A DNA stretch of 64,000 nt from Variovorax saccharolyticus (GCF_030316765.1 NZ_JASZYT010000003.1:434001-498000), one strand, 5' to 3'. Shown: positions 48,788 through 57,538, counted from the stretch's first letter. Numbers and translations are program-made. Notes: generated by a model from the letters alone, not told the origin.

Positions 48788-49942
48788 CTAAGGAACCAGC
48801 TTCCATTGGCCTTTTTCCAGTTTCACGATCACGCGGGAGCGCTCGTCCGAACCGTAGCGGTCGTCGGGCTTGAAGTTGTAGACGCTGTGCGTGCCCACCA
48901 GCTCCTTGGTGCTGACGATCGAATTGCGCAGCGCCGCACGGTAGGCGGGCGTGCCGGGCTCGCCCTTGGTGCGCGCGGCGGCGTCGAGGAACAGCAGCCA
49001 GGCGTCGAAGGAGTAGGCCGAGAAGGCATCGGTCGGCGGCGCGCCGTTGGCCTTCTGGTAAGCCGCGCGGAAGTCCATCGAAGCCTTGCGGATCGGGTTC
49101 GAATCGGGCAGCTGCTCGGCCACGATGACCGGGCCGGTCGGTGCCAGCAGGCCTTCGACCGACGGGCCGCCCACGCGCACGAAGTCGGGATTGATCAAGG
49201 CGTGCATGCCGTAGATCTGGCCCTTGTAGCCGCGCTCGGCCAGTGCCAGGTAGGGCAGCGCGCCGGGCGTGCCCGAGGTGCCGGTGATGACGGCGTCGGG
49301 CTTCAGCGCGACGATCTTCAGCACCTGGCCGGTGACCGATGAATCGGCGCGCGCATAGCGCTCGTTCGACACCACCTGCAGGCCGGCCGGCTCGGCGCTC
49401 TTCTTGAGCGCGTCGTAGACCAGGTCGCCCCAGGCATCGGAGAAGCCGATGTAGCCGACCGTCTTGACGCCCGACTTCTTCATGCGCTCGACCACTGCGC
49501 TGACCATCAGCGGCGCCGGCTGCGGCAGCGTGACCATCCAGGCACCGTCTTCGCCCGGCAGGTTGGCGTTGGCGATCGAGATCAGCGGCGTCTTGGTCTC
49601 GCGCGCCACGGCGGCGATCGCCAGCGCGCCGGGCGAGCCGGCGGTGCCGATGATGACGTCGACCTTGTCCTCGTCGATCATCTTGCGCGCATTGCGTGCG
49701 GCGGTCGACGGGTCGGACGCATCGTCGAGCTGCACGAACTGGATCTTGCGGCCGTTGAGCTCTGACTTGTAGGCCAGCGCGGCCTTCATGCCCTTGTCGT
49801 AGGGAATGCCCAGCGAGGACACCGGCCCCGACAGCGAGGTGATGAACCCCACCTTGAGATCGGCGGCGAGCGCCGTGGCGTGGAAGGCGCCGAAGCTGGC
49901 GGCAAGGCCCGCCAGTGCGCAGATTCGGGTCAAGACTTTCAT
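48788..49942 (-). CDS. ABC transporter substrate-binding protein 3 (LivK family)
   Basis: A 384-residue periplasmic binding protein, signal peptide ending at ATALAA, mature start DLKVGFITSLSGPVSSLGIPYDKG. The ATG has the best ribosome-binding site of the whole cluster (GGAGG at ideal spacing). It heads the transporter/oxygenase-1 transcript and is preceded by an AT-rich promoter region, unlike its paralogues. It is presumably the most abundant binding protein. Confidence 0.93.
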   Translation of the reverse strand: MKVLTRICALAGLAASFGAFHATALAADLKVGFITSLSGPVSSLGIPYDKGMKAALAYKSELNGRKIQFVQLDDASDPSTAARNARKMIDEDKVDVIIGTAGSPGALAIAAVARETKTPLISIANANLPGEDGAWMVTLPQPAPLMVSAVVERMKKSGVKTVGYIGFSDAWGDLVYDALKKSAEPAGLQVVSNERYARADSSVTGQVLKIVALKPDAVITGTSGTPGALPYLALAERGYKGQIYGMHALINPDFVRVGGPSVEGLLAPTGPVIVAEQLPDSNPIRKASMDFRAAYQKANGAPPTDAFSAYSFDAWLLFLDAAARTKGEPGTPAYRAALRNSIVSTKELVGTHSVYNFKPDDRYGSDERSRVIVKLEKGQWKLVP

Positions 49943-50011
49943 GCAAACCTCCTCAGGTTGGAGACGGACGTGGAACCGGGGACTTCAAACAAGAACATGA
50001 TTTATGAAATA

Positions 50012-50023
50012 TTGAAGTGTCAA
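50012..50023 (-). promoter_or_regulatory. Candidate promoter and operator for the transporter operon
   Basis: On the minus strand TTGACACTTCAA occurs in an AT-rich stretch (about 49985-50035) that stands out from the surrounding GC-rich DNA. TTGACA could act as -35 and TTGA-CACT-TCAA is an inverted repeat loosely like the TTGACAACT sites at 38416 and 62348. No strong -10 could be fixed. Confidence 0.4.
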
Positions 50024-50086
50024 GAATCCTAATGAAGCGATGGCGCGATGACAAGAGAAGGAACCATGCGTTTCGGGTGTACTGCG

Positions 50087-50812
50087 TCAGAGCGCGAGGC
50101 TGCCGACGCTGGTGCCGCCGCACACGTACAGCACCTGCCCCGTGACGAAGCTGCTCGCGGGATCGGCAAAGAAACGCACGGCGCGTGCCACGTCTGCGGA
50201 TTCGCCGAGGCGCCGCACGGGAACCGATGCTGCGAGCGCCTGCTCCTTCGCGCTGCCTGCCTCGACCACGTCGTAGAACATGTCGGTGCGGATCGGTCCC
50301 GGCGCGACCACGTTGACCGTGATGCCCTCGGGCGCGAGCTCGAGCGCCCAGGTGCGCGCCATGCCCAGCATGCCGGCCTTGGTGGCCGAATAGCTGGTGC
50401 GGGTCTGCAGGCCCAGCGCCGCGCGCGACGACAGCAGCACCACGCGGCCGAAGCGCTGCGCCCGCATTGCCGGCAGCGCCGCCTGCACCAGCTGGATCGC
50501 GCAGCCCAGGTGCAGGTCGACCAGCGCGTCGAGGTCCTCGAGCTTGACGTCGGAGATCAGCGCCGGCCGGATCACGCCGGCGTTGTGCACCACGGTCGTC
50601 ACCTCGAAGCCTCGCACCAGTTCGGCCGCCGCCTGCGCGGTGGCCGCGCGATCGGCCAGGTCGACCTCGATGCTGTGCAGCTTCGGGTGATCGATCTCGG
50701 CGCGGCGGCGTGCCAGCGACACGACCTCGTAGCCCTGCGCCAGCAGGTCTTCGCAGATCGCCTTGCCGATGCCGGCACTGCCGCCCGTGACGGCCGCGAC
50801 CCGGGCCGTCAT
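50087..50812 (-). CDS. Short-chain dehydrogenase/reductase
   Basis: A 241-residue classical SDR with TGGSAGIG (9-16), HNAG in place of NNAG, an LLSSRAALG serine region and the catalytic YSATK. The ATG overlaps the stop of the cyclase-family gene (ATGA). In an indole-acetate pathway it could oxidise a dioxindole-type alcohol to the ketone (isatin type), or reduce an oxo group; sequence does not decide. Confidence 0.85.
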   Translation of the reverse strand: MTARVAAVTGGSAGIGKAICEDLLAQGYEVVSLARRRAEIDHPKLHSIEVDLADRAATAQAAAELVRGFEVTTVVHNAGVIRPALISDVKLEDLDALVDLHLGCAIQLVQAALPAMRAQRFGRVVLLSSRAALGLQTRTSYSATKAGMLGMARTWALELAPEGITVNVVAPGPIRTDMFYDVVEAGSAKEQALAASVPVRRLGESADVARAVRFFADPASSFVTGQVLYVCGGTSVGSLAL

Positions 50813-51621
50813 GCCGAGGCTCCGACCAGCGCCAGCACGCGCAGCGGGCTGCCGCTGCCCTTCTCGATCTTGAGCGGCGGGCAGATCAGCACCGCGCCGG
50901 CGGGCGGCAGCAGGTCGAGGTTGCTCAAGCACTGCAGGCCATAGCGACCGGCCCCGTGCATGTAGTAGTGGCACGGGTACGGCGGGCGCAGGTGGTAGCC
51001 CTGGCCGGCATCGGTGCCGATCGCTTCGGAGCCGAAGCCGATCACGTCGCGCTCCTCGACCAGGAAGCGCACCGCCTCGGTGCTCGGGCCTGGCGTGTGC
51101 TGGCCGGTCTCGTCGAAGTTCTGGTAGGCCTCGGGGTCCTGGCGCTTCGACCAGTCGGTGCGCATCAGCGCCCATGCCCCCTTCGGAATGCGGCCGTGCA
51201 GGCTCTCGTAGCGCTCGATGTCGGCGATGCTCAGCAGGTAGTCGTCGTCGCCCTTGACCTGTTCGGAGCAGTCGATCACGCAGGCCGGCGCGACGAAGTG
51301 CTGCACCGGAATGGTGTCGACCGAATTGTTCGGCAGGTCGCGGCCCGAGATCCAGTGGATCGGCGCATCGAAGTGGGTGCCCGTGTGCTCGCCGCACGAG
51401 AAGTTGTTCCAGTACCAGCCCGGCCCGCGCTCGTCGTACTTCGAGACCTCCTCGATGCGGAAGGGCCAGCACTGGCCCATCTCGGGCGGCAGCGCGATCT
51501 GCGGGAACTCGGGTGTCAGGGTCTGCGTAAGGTCGACCACGCGGATGCGGCCGCTGGCCATCGCGCTCACCAGCCCGCCGAGGATCTCGGCGGCGGACAT
51601 CAGTTGGGTTGTCGTCGTCAT
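50809..51621 (-). CDS. Cyclase-family metal hydrolase (isatin hydrolase / kynurenine formamidase fold)
   Basis: A 270-residue protein of the cyclase family, which uses a divalent metal to open amides or lactams. The metal-binding signature HTGTHFDAPIH is at residues 79-89. Family members include bacterial kynurenine formamidase and isatin hydrolase, which opens isatin to isatinate in indole-acetate degradation. Its place between SDRs, a DUF35-SDR fusion and a thiolase-fold protein makes the isatin-hydrolase role the most attractive. The TGA overlaps the next SDR's start, so the two are coupled. Confidence 0.87.
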   Translation of the reverse strand: MTTTTQLMSAAEILGGLVSAMASGRIRVVDLTQTLTPEFPQIALPPEMGQCWPFRIEEVSKYDERGPGWYWNNFSCGEHTGTHFDAPIHWISGRDLPNNSVDTIPVQHFVAPACVIDCSEQVKGDDDYLLSIADIERYESLHGRIPKGAWALMRTDWSKRQDPEAYQNFDETGQHTPGPSTEAVRFLVEERDVIGFGSEAIGTDAGQGYHLRPPYPCHYYMHGAGRYGLQCLSNLDLLPPAGAVLICPPLKIEKGSGSPLRVLALVGASA

Positions 51622-51639
51622 CGTGTGTTGCTCCTGCTT

Positions 51640-52890
51640 CTAGCCACCGGCCGCGAGTTCGCGTTCCAGGATCTTCGGGTTGTCGCGCCAGCGCTCCAGC
51701 CACTCCTGCGCCACGTCGCCGGGGTACACGTCCTCGACACCGTCGCGCAACGCCTTCACGATGGCGTTCGCCAGCGCGCTGCCGGCCAGCTTGGGAGGCG
51801 GGGTGTGCTGGTTCCACTCGTCGTCGATCGGTCCCGGGAACACGTTGATCACGCGGATGCCGGCCGGACGCATCTCGGCGCGCAGGCACTGGGCCAGCGA
51901 ATGGGCCGCCGCCTTCGAGGCGCTGAAGGTGCCGTGCGGCGGAAAGTTGCTGAGCGCATAGATCGACAGCAGGTTGACCCAGGCGGTGGCGCCGGTGGCG
52001 CCGTCGGCCGAGCGGCCCTTGAGCGCCGGGCCGAACTCCTGCGCCAGGCGCAGCAGGCCGAAGTAGTTGATGTCCATCTCGGCCTTGGCGACATCGGTGC
52101 CGCGCCGCGACCCGATGCCGAAGCTGCGGTGAACCTCGGCGTTGTTGATCACGATGTCGACCTTGCCGCCGATCTCGCCCGCGAGTTCGGTCACCGAGCG
52201 GCCGTTGGTGAGGTCGAGCGGCACCAGCGTCACCTGCGGCAGCGCCGTGATGTCCTCGAGGCCGCCCATCTTCTTCCAGGGCTCGGCGTGGCCGACCCAG
52301 ACGATGTCGGCACCGGCCTTGACCAGGGCGCGCACGATCGCCTGGCCGACCTCGGTCTTGCCGTCGGTGACCAGCACCTTGCGGAACTTCGGATCGCTGG
52401 TCATTTCCCTCAGCATCTTGTCGTCGGCCATGTGGGCGCTCCCTTCGTTCGGAAATCCAATCAATACCGCCTGTCCGGCGCGGTCGAGCCGGGCGCCCAC
52501 GCGCACGCGCGCCGGCGCCTCGCCGACCTCGCCATGCAGGTGGACCATCAAGGTCGGCCCGGCGTCGAGCTGCACCAGGCCCAGCCGCCAGGGCAGCCGC
52601 TCGCGAAAGAACAGGTCGTTGCTGTGGTGCAGCGTGGTGCTGCTGAGCAAGGCGCCCTCGCCGTCCTGCGCCTGCCAGTGCAGGCGCGGCGACAGGCACT
52701 TGTGGCAGGCCTCGCGCGGCGGGTACTGCACGGTGCCGCAGTCCTCGCAGGTCTGGAGCTCGAAGCGACCCTCGGCCGCGGCCGCGGTGATGCCCAGCGC
52801 CACGCGGCCACGGGCCCACGGCGGCAGGTTCATCTGCCGGGTGCGCAGCACCGGATTCTTGCGCTTGGGACGCATCAAGGGCATGGTCAT
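51640..52890 (-). CDS. DUF35 (Zn-ribbon/OB) - SDR fusion protein
   Basis: A 416-residue two-domain protein. Residues about 20-146 are a DUF35 domain: four zinc-ribbon Cys (C48, C51, C62, C65) followed by an OB fold. Residues from about 155 form an SDR domain (VLVTDGKTEVGQ, NNA at 249-251, Ser309, F322-SAS-K326). In the SDR the catalytic Tyr is Phe322 and the Gly motif is degenerate, so the domain may be inactive or have an altered role. The junction codes for a strong ribosome-binding site (GGGAG at 52439-52443) seven bases before an internal ATG at 52431, so a separate SDR may also be made. The ATG at 52890 overlaps the thiolase-fold gene's stop. Confidence 0.88.
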   Translation of the reverse strand: MTMPLMRPKRKNPVLRTRQMNLPPWARGRVALGITAAAAEGRFELQTCEDCGTVQYPPREACHKCLSPRLHWQAQDGEGALLSSTTLHHSNDLFFRERLPWRLGLVQLDAGPTLMVHLHGEVGEAPARVRVGARLDRAGQAVLIGFPNEGSAHMADDKMLREMTSDPKFRKVLVTDGKTEVGQAIVRALVKAGADIVWVGHAEPWKKMGGLEDITALPQVTLVPLDLTNGRSVTELAGEIGGKVDIVINNAEVHRSFGIGSRRGTDVAKAEMDINYFGLLRLAQEFGPALKGRSADGATGATAWVNLLSIYALSNFPPHGTFSASKAAAHSLAQCLRAEMRPAGIRVINVFPGPIDDEWNQHTPPPKLAGSALANAIVKALRDGVEDVYPGDVAQEWLERWRDNPKILERELAAGG

Positions 52891-54056
52891 GCAGGTCTCC
52901 CCAGAATCACCGCGCCGGTGCACAGGCAGCGGTCGTAGGTCACCATGCCGAAGCCGGCGACGAGGCCCAACTGCGCGTCGGCCACGCTGCGCGGCCCCGC
53001 CGTGTCGGTCAGTTGGCGGATCGATTCGGTCATGCCAAGGAAGCCACCCGCCGCACCGGCCTGCCCCGCCGACAACTGCCCGCCGCTGGTGTTGTTCGGA
53101 AAGCTGCCGTCATGCGTCATCGTGTGCGACTGCACGAAGGCCGAGCCCTCGCCCTTCTCGCAGAAGCCGAGGTCCTCGAACTGCATCATCACGATCACCG
53201 GGTAGTCGTCGTAGGTCTGGATGAAGTCGATGTCGGCCGGCTGCACGCCGGCCTGGGCATAGAGGTCGTCGCGGTCGCGGCGCCAGCCGCCGCGCACCAT
53301 CACCGGATCTTCCGAGTAGGCGTTGTGGCGCTCGATCGCCCCGCGGATCACCGCATGCGCCAGGCCCAGGTCGCGCGCCCGCTCCTCGCTCATCACCAGG
53401 AAGGCCTCGGCGCCGGCGCAGGGCATCACGCAATCGAACAAATGGATCGGATCGGAGATCGGCCGCGCCGCGATGTATTCGTCGAGCGTCAGCGGCTTCT
53501 TGAACATCGCGTCCGGATTCTTGAGCGCATTGCTGCGCTGGTCGACGCAGATGCGGCCGAAGTCCTCGCGCGTGGCGCCGAAGGTGCGCATGTAGTGCGA
53601 CGTGATCATCGCGAAGATCGAGTTCGGGCCGCCCGAGCCATACGGATAGGTGGCATCGCGCGCGAAGTTGCTGAAGCTGCCCAGCGTCTGGCGGAAGGAA
53701 TCGACATGGTTCGTGTCGGCTGCGACGCAGGCCACCACGTCGGCGTCGCCGGCCTGCACCGCGCGCGCCGCACGCCGCAGGCACATCACGCCCGAGGCGC
53801 CGCCGGTCGGCATGTGGTCGAGCCAGCGCGGCGACAGGCCCAAGTGCTGGGTCACGCCGACCGCGGTGTCGGGCGCCAAAGAGAAGCTGCTGACGCAGAG
53901 GCCGTCGATCTGCTCTTTCTTCAGGCCGCTGGCCTTGACCAGCGCTTCCATGGCCTGGCCGAGGAACCAGTGAGCGCCGAGGGTCGAGTAGCGCTGGTAG
54001 GGCACGGTGACGGGCACCGCGACCGCCACGCCGTCGTAGGACATCCGCCTTGTCAT
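52887..54056 (-). CDS. Thiolase-fold protein, probable DUF35-dependent retro-aldolase
   Basis: A 389-residue SCP2-thiolase/Ltp-like protein. The nucleophilic Cys of true thiolases is absent (TGGASG, 84-89), and the GHP His is replaced by Gln332 (NNTSGGQLSAGQAG), so normal thiolysis is unlikely. C377 and C379 lie near the usual third catalytic position and Y282 in TYDDYP resembles the Tyr-containing motif of Ltp2. Ltp2-type enzymes cleave tertiary beta-hydroxyacyl-CoAs by a retro-aldol reaction and need a DUF35 partner, which is encoded immediately downstream. A dioxindole-acetyl-CoA would be split to isatin and acetyl-CoA. The start overlaps the ligase stop. Confidence 0.88.
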   Translation of the reverse strand: MTRRMSYDGVAVAVPVTVPYQRYSTLGAHWFLGQAMEALVKASGLKKEQIDGLCVSSFSLAPDTAVGVTQHLGLSPRWLDHMPTGGASGVMCLRRAARAVQAGDADVVACVAADTNHVDSFRQTLGSFSNFARDATYPYGSGGPNSIFAMITSHYMRTFGATREDFGRICVDQRSNALKNPDAMFKKPLTLDEYIAARPISDPIHLFDCVMPCAGAEAFLVMSEERARDLGLAHAVIRGAIERHNAYSEDPVMVRGGWRRDRDDLYAQAGVQPADIDFIQTYDDYPVIVMMQFEDLGFCEKGEGSAFVQSHTMTHDGSFPNNTSGGQLSAGQAGAAGGFLGMTESIRQLTDTAGPRSVADAQLGLVAGFGMVTYDRCLCTGAVILGRPA

Positions 54057-55678
54057 GACTGCCTCTTTTTCATCGCCCGGGTGTCGATGCAATGCGCTTG
54101 CCCCGGCAGGGCCTGCGCCAGTACACGCAGCTGCCCGCGCTGGATCTTTTGCGAGGCCGTGAGCGGCAGCGCATCGACGAAGGCGACGTAGCCCGGCGCC
54201 TTGTAGTAGGCCAGCTGGGCCAGTGCATGGTCGACGATGCTGGCGGCCAGTTGTTCGGACCCGGAAGCGGCGTCCTCGCGCAGCACGATGCAGGCCAGCA
54301 CTTCGTCGCCCCGCACCGCATCGGGCGTGGCGGCCACGGCGGAGGTCTTCACGGCCGGGTGCTGGTTCAGCACGCTCTCGACTTCGACGGCGGAGATGTT
54401 CTCGCCGCTGCGCCGGATGACGTTCTTCTTGCGGTCGACGAAGAAGAAATTGCCCTCGACGTCGCGGCGCACCAGGTCGCCGGTGTGGAACCAGCCATCG
54501 GTCCAGGCCTCGGCGGTGGCTTGCTCGTCCTTCAGGTAGCCCGAGAAGAAGCGGGCCCGCGGATCCGCGCCGGCCGAACGCACCAACAGTTCGCCCGGCG
54601 CATCGGCTGCGACGTCGCGGCCTTCGTCGTCGACCAGCCGCACTTCCATGAAGTTCGTCTGCCGCCCGAAGCAGCTGGTGCCGACCAGGCGCGGCTCGCG
54701 GTTCGCCATCACGCAGGCGGCGGCGCCGGTCTCGGTCATGGCCCAGGCCTCGACCAGCGGAAAACCGAAGCGCTGCTCGAAAGGCCCATGGTTCTTGCGG
54801 TCGACGCCGGCGCCGAAGCCCCAGCGGATCGCGTGGTCGCGATCGGACGGCGACGGCGGCGCGGAGAGGAGCATCGCGGGCATCACGCCCAGGTAGTGCG
54901 CAATGGTTGCCCCCGACTCGCGCGCGCTCTGCAGCCAGCTCTTCGGATGGAAGCGATCGAGCTGCACCAGGCAGCCGCCCGCGACCAGCACCACCATGGT
55001 CGAGAACGCCATCGCATTCATGTGGTTGAGCGGCAGCGGCGTGATCACGCGCTCGGCATCGCGGCGGATGCCGCAGACGCCGTCGAGCGCCGCATACCAG
55101 TCGCCCGCGCACAGGAAGTAGGCGTTGGACAGGATGCAGCCCTTGGGCCGGCCTGTGGTGCCCGAGGTGTAGAGCAGAGCGCATTCGGTGTCGGCGCCGA
55201 TCGGCCGGCCGGCATGCGGGGCCGCGCTTCGCGCCGGCGGGATCGCATCGACCGCTTCGGCGTCCATGGTGTCGAAGGCAATGCCCGCCTCGGCCGCTGC
55301 CGCGCGCAGGTCGGCGGCCCGCTCGGGCAGCGTGACCGCGAGGCTGATCTCGCTGTGGCCGATCAGGTAGATCAGTTCGGCCGAACGCATCTCGGCATTG
55401 ATCGGCACCACGCTGGCCCCCAGCGCATTGAGGGCCAACCAGTGAAGCAGGAAGGCAGGCCGGTTTTCGAGCAGCAGCCCGACGCGGTGGCCGTGGCCGT
55501 AGCCCGCGGCGGCGTAGGCAATGCGCAAGCGCTCGACCGCTGCCGAGGCCTCGCCCCAGCGGATCGCGCCGGCCGGGATGCCGTAGGCCGCTGCGGTCAC
55601 CGACTCGGTGAACAGGAACTCGGCCTCCGGGGTGCGGCGGGCCGTGGCGGCGAAGACAGCGTGGACGGTGGCGTGCAT
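54053..55678 (-). CDS. AMP-forming acyl-CoA ligase
   Basis: A 541-residue ANL-superfamily ligase. Motifs are LLYTSGTTGRPKGC, AMTETGAAAC, the WFHTGDLV segment, RKKNVIRRSGENIS and the C-terminal SQKIQRGQLR with the catalytic Lys. It should activate an aryl- or indole-acetic acid derivative for the downstream thiolase-fold enzyme. It starts seven bases after the oxygenase small-subunit stop and overlaps the thiolase-fold gene. It is a diverged paralogue of the ligase at 39213-40811. Confidence 0.9.
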   Translation of the reverse strand: MHATVHAVFAATARRTPEAEFLFTESVTAAAYGIPAGAIRWGEASAAVERLRIAYAAAGYGHGHRVGLLLENRPAFLLHWLALNALGASVVPINAEMRSAELIYLIGHSEISLAVTLPERAADLRAAAAEAGIAFDTMDAEAVDAIPPARSAAPHAGRPIGADTECALLYTSGTTGRPKGCILSNAYFLCAGDWYAALDGVCGIRRDAERVITPLPLNHMNAMAFSTMVVLVAGGCLVQLDRFHPKSWLQSARESGATIAHYLGVMPAMLLSAPPSPSDRDHAIRWGFGAGVDRKNHGPFEQRFGFPLVEAWAMTETGAAACVMANREPRLVGTSCFGRQTNFMEVRLVDDEGRDVAADAPGELLVRSAGADPRARFFSGYLKDEQATAEAWTDGWFHTGDLVRRDVEGNFFFVDRKKNVIRRSGENISAVEVESVLNQHPAVKTSAVAATPDAVRGDEVLACIVLREDAASGSEQLAASIVDHALAQLAYYKAPGYVAFVDALPLTASQKIQRGQLRVLAQALPGQAHCIDTRAMKKRQS

Positions 55679-55685
55679 GGCGTCT

Positions 55686-56171
55686 TCAGATGAACAGTTG
55701 CACCGCCGGCAGCGCGGCGTCGCAGTTGAGCAGGTTGACCCGCTTGAGCGTCATGCGCAGCGCACCATCGACCACCGTCAGGTGATGGAAGAAGGTGCCG
55801 ACGTAGAACTGCAGCTCGTCGCCCTGCGACTCGGTGTAGTGGAACTCGCTGCGCACCACGAAGTGCCTGGCCTCGGCATCGAAGACCTCGACCGTCGGCG
55901 TCTGCAGCAGGTGATGGCAGCGGCTGCGCGGCTGCTGCGAGAAGGCGCGCGGGCTCTTGAGTCGCTCGATGCGCAGCTCGCGCAGCAGCTTGTCCTCGTA
56001 GAGGTGCGAGGTGTGGTTGAGGCCGTCCTCCTGGTCGGGCACCAGCGGGACCCAGTAGAAGGCGTCGTCGGTGAAAAGCGCGTTCCACTCCTCGTAGCGC
56101 CTGGCATCGAGCAGGCGCGCTTCGTGGACCACGAAGTCGATCAGGTCCTGGCGGGTCGGTTCGGCCGGCAT
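55686..56171 (-). CDS. Aromatic-ring-hydroxylating dioxygenase beta subunit (pair 2)
   Basis: A 161-residue NTF2-fold small subunit with LFTDDAFYWVPL, RIERLKSPRAFSQ and the ending LPAVQLFI, closely paralleling the small subunit at 45700-46167 (LLNAGRALPAIQLFI). The ATG shares its A with the TGA of the large subunit (TGATG). It would complete an alpha3-beta3 oxygenase with the protein at 56171-57484 and corresponds in position to IadE of the auxin-degradation loci. Confidence 0.9.
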   Translation of the reverse strand: MPAEPTRQDLIDFVVHEARLLDARRYEEWNALFTDDAFYWVPLVPDQEDGLNHTSHLYEDKLLRELRIERLKSPRAFSQQPRSRCHHLLQTPTVEVFDAEARHFVVRSEFHYTESQGDELQFYVGTFFHHLTVVDGALRMTLKRVNLLNCDAALPAVQLFI

Positions 56172-57484
56172 CACATCGTCTCCGTCATGAATTTCGCCCA
56201 GGTGCGGTATTGGTTCCGCATCGGCAGCTCGCTGGTGCCGACCGTGGTGATTTCGCCGCCCGCGGTCTCCGACGGATCGAAGTTGCGATGCAGGCTGACC
56301 CATTCGTTGCCGCTCGCATGCAGGCCGGCCTGCATGCCGCGATAGGCCTGCAGGTCGTCGTGGCCGACCACCGAGAAGGGCGAGTTGATCAGGCGGTTGT
56401 ACATGGTCGTGCGCTGCAGCAGCTCGGGCGGCGCGCCCTTGAGGCGGAAGGTCCAGCTCTCGACCAGGGTCTTGTCGACCGCGATCGGCCGCACCACCCG
56501 GATCGCCTGGATCGCGCCCTTGATCGTGAGGTTCGGGTAGTACACCGTGTTGTGCCGCGCCATGCCAAGGATCTGCGCGGTGCGCTCCTCGCCGTACTTC
56601 GCCTTCATCGCATCGTCGTAGGCGGGGATCGCCTTGTACTTGCTGTGGATGCTGAAGTTCACCCCCGTGAAGCTGTGGCCGTTGTCGTAGGTGCGAACGC
56701 CCATGTCCTCGAAGAACTTGTAGTCCGACATGAAGGGCACGAACTGCTCGATCGCCATCGGTTTCGGCTCGTCCTCGGGCTTGCCGGCCCACATGCTCTT
56801 GGCGGTGCCGGCCGACGACTCGTGCGCCACCATCGGGTGCATGGTGTCGTTGAGGTTCTCGACGAACATCTTCCAGTTGCACTGGTGCATGAAGCGCAGG
56901 CAGCCGCCGGCGATCTCGAGCTCGCCCTCGGGCGAACGGTCGGCCATGTTGTCGATCGAGCTCAGCGAGTCGCCGAAGAACTCCTCGAAGTCGGGGCCCA
57001 CGTCGTTGATCTTGACGAAGATGAAGCCGCGATGGCTGCGCACGTTCTTCACCGTCGTCAGGCCCTTGGCCGATTCGCATTCGTGCAGCTGCGTGCCTTC
57101 GTAGCCGTTCTTGAGCGGGATCGACAGCAGCGAGCCGTCGGTCTTGAAGGTCCATGCGTGGTACGGGCAGCGGAAGAACTTGCCGGTGTTGCCGCAGGGC
57201 GCGCTCACCAGGCGCGAGCCCTTGTGCGCACACCTGTTCATCATCGCGCGCACCGTGCCGTCGCTGTGGCGCACGACGATCAGCGGGCGACCGGCGATCT
57301 CGGTGTTGAGATAGTCGCCGGCCTTGGGCAGCTGGCTCTCGTGGCCGATGTAGTTCCAGGTGTTGGCGAAGAAGTGCTCCTGCTCCAGTTCGAACAGCTC
57401 GGCGCTGGTGTAGAGGTCGCGATGCACGCGGTCGGGCTGCACCAGTGCGCGCACTGCTTCGGGGTTGCCTCGGTAGGAAGTCAT
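56171..57484 (-). CDS. Rieske aromatic-ring-hydroxylating dioxygenase alpha subunit (pair 2)
   Basis: A 437-residue oxygenase component. Rieske ligands are C85, H87, C106 and H109. The mononuclear iron site is NLNDTMHPMVAH with H216 and H221, and D213 as the bridging residue. The reductase gene lies 96 bases upstream on the same strand, the small subunit just downstream, then a ligase, thiolase-fold and DUF35 gene, so this is probably the first, ring-attacking enzyme of the pathway (IadD-like). It would introduce oxygen at C2/C3 of the indole ring of IAA. A hairpin precedes it. Confidence 0.92.
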   Translation of the reverse strand: MTSYRGNPEAVRALVQPDRVHRDLYTSAELFELEQEHFFANTWNYIGHESQLPKAGDYLNTEIAGRPLIVVRHSDGTVRAMMNRCAHKGSRLVSAPCGNTGKFFRCPYHAWTFKTDGSLLSIPLKNGYEGTQLHECESAKGLTTVKNVRSHRGFIFVKINDVGPDFEEFFGDSLSSIDNMADRSPEGELEIAGGCLRFMHQCNWKMFVENLNDTMHPMVAHESSAGTAKSMWAGKPEDEPKPMAIEQFVPFMSDYKFFEDMGVRTYDNGHSFTGVNFSIHSKYKAIPAYDDAMKAKYGEERTAQILGMARHNTVYYPNLTIKGAIQAIRVVRPIAVDKTLVESWTFRLKGAPPELLQRTTMYNRLINSPFSVVGHDDLQAYRGMQAGLHASGNEWVSLHRNFDPSETAGGEITTVGTSELPMRNQYRTWAKFMTETM

Positions 57485-57521
57485 GTGTGTGGCTCCATCT
57501 AATCAGTTGAGGACAGAGCAA

Positions 57522-57538
57522 AAACTGCTGCGCAGTTT
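57522..57538 (-). terminator. Hairpin between reductase and oxygenase genes
   Basis: On the minus strand AAACTGC-GCA-GCAGTTT forms a perfect seven-base stem with a three-base loop, followed by TTGCT, giving a run of five T with the stem end. It may be a weak terminator or attenuator that lowers oxygenase relative to reductase mRNA, or a processing site. Two copies of GTCCCGCAAGGT lie just beside it (about 57547-57578). Confidence 0.5.

Noticed and set aside
51640..52890. DUF35-SDR fusion as an assembly error joining two genes
   Set aside because: The frame is continuous with no odd base run at the junction, and the strong internal ribosome-binding site is compatible with a natural in-frame fusion. 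Kept as a real fusion, with the internal start noted.
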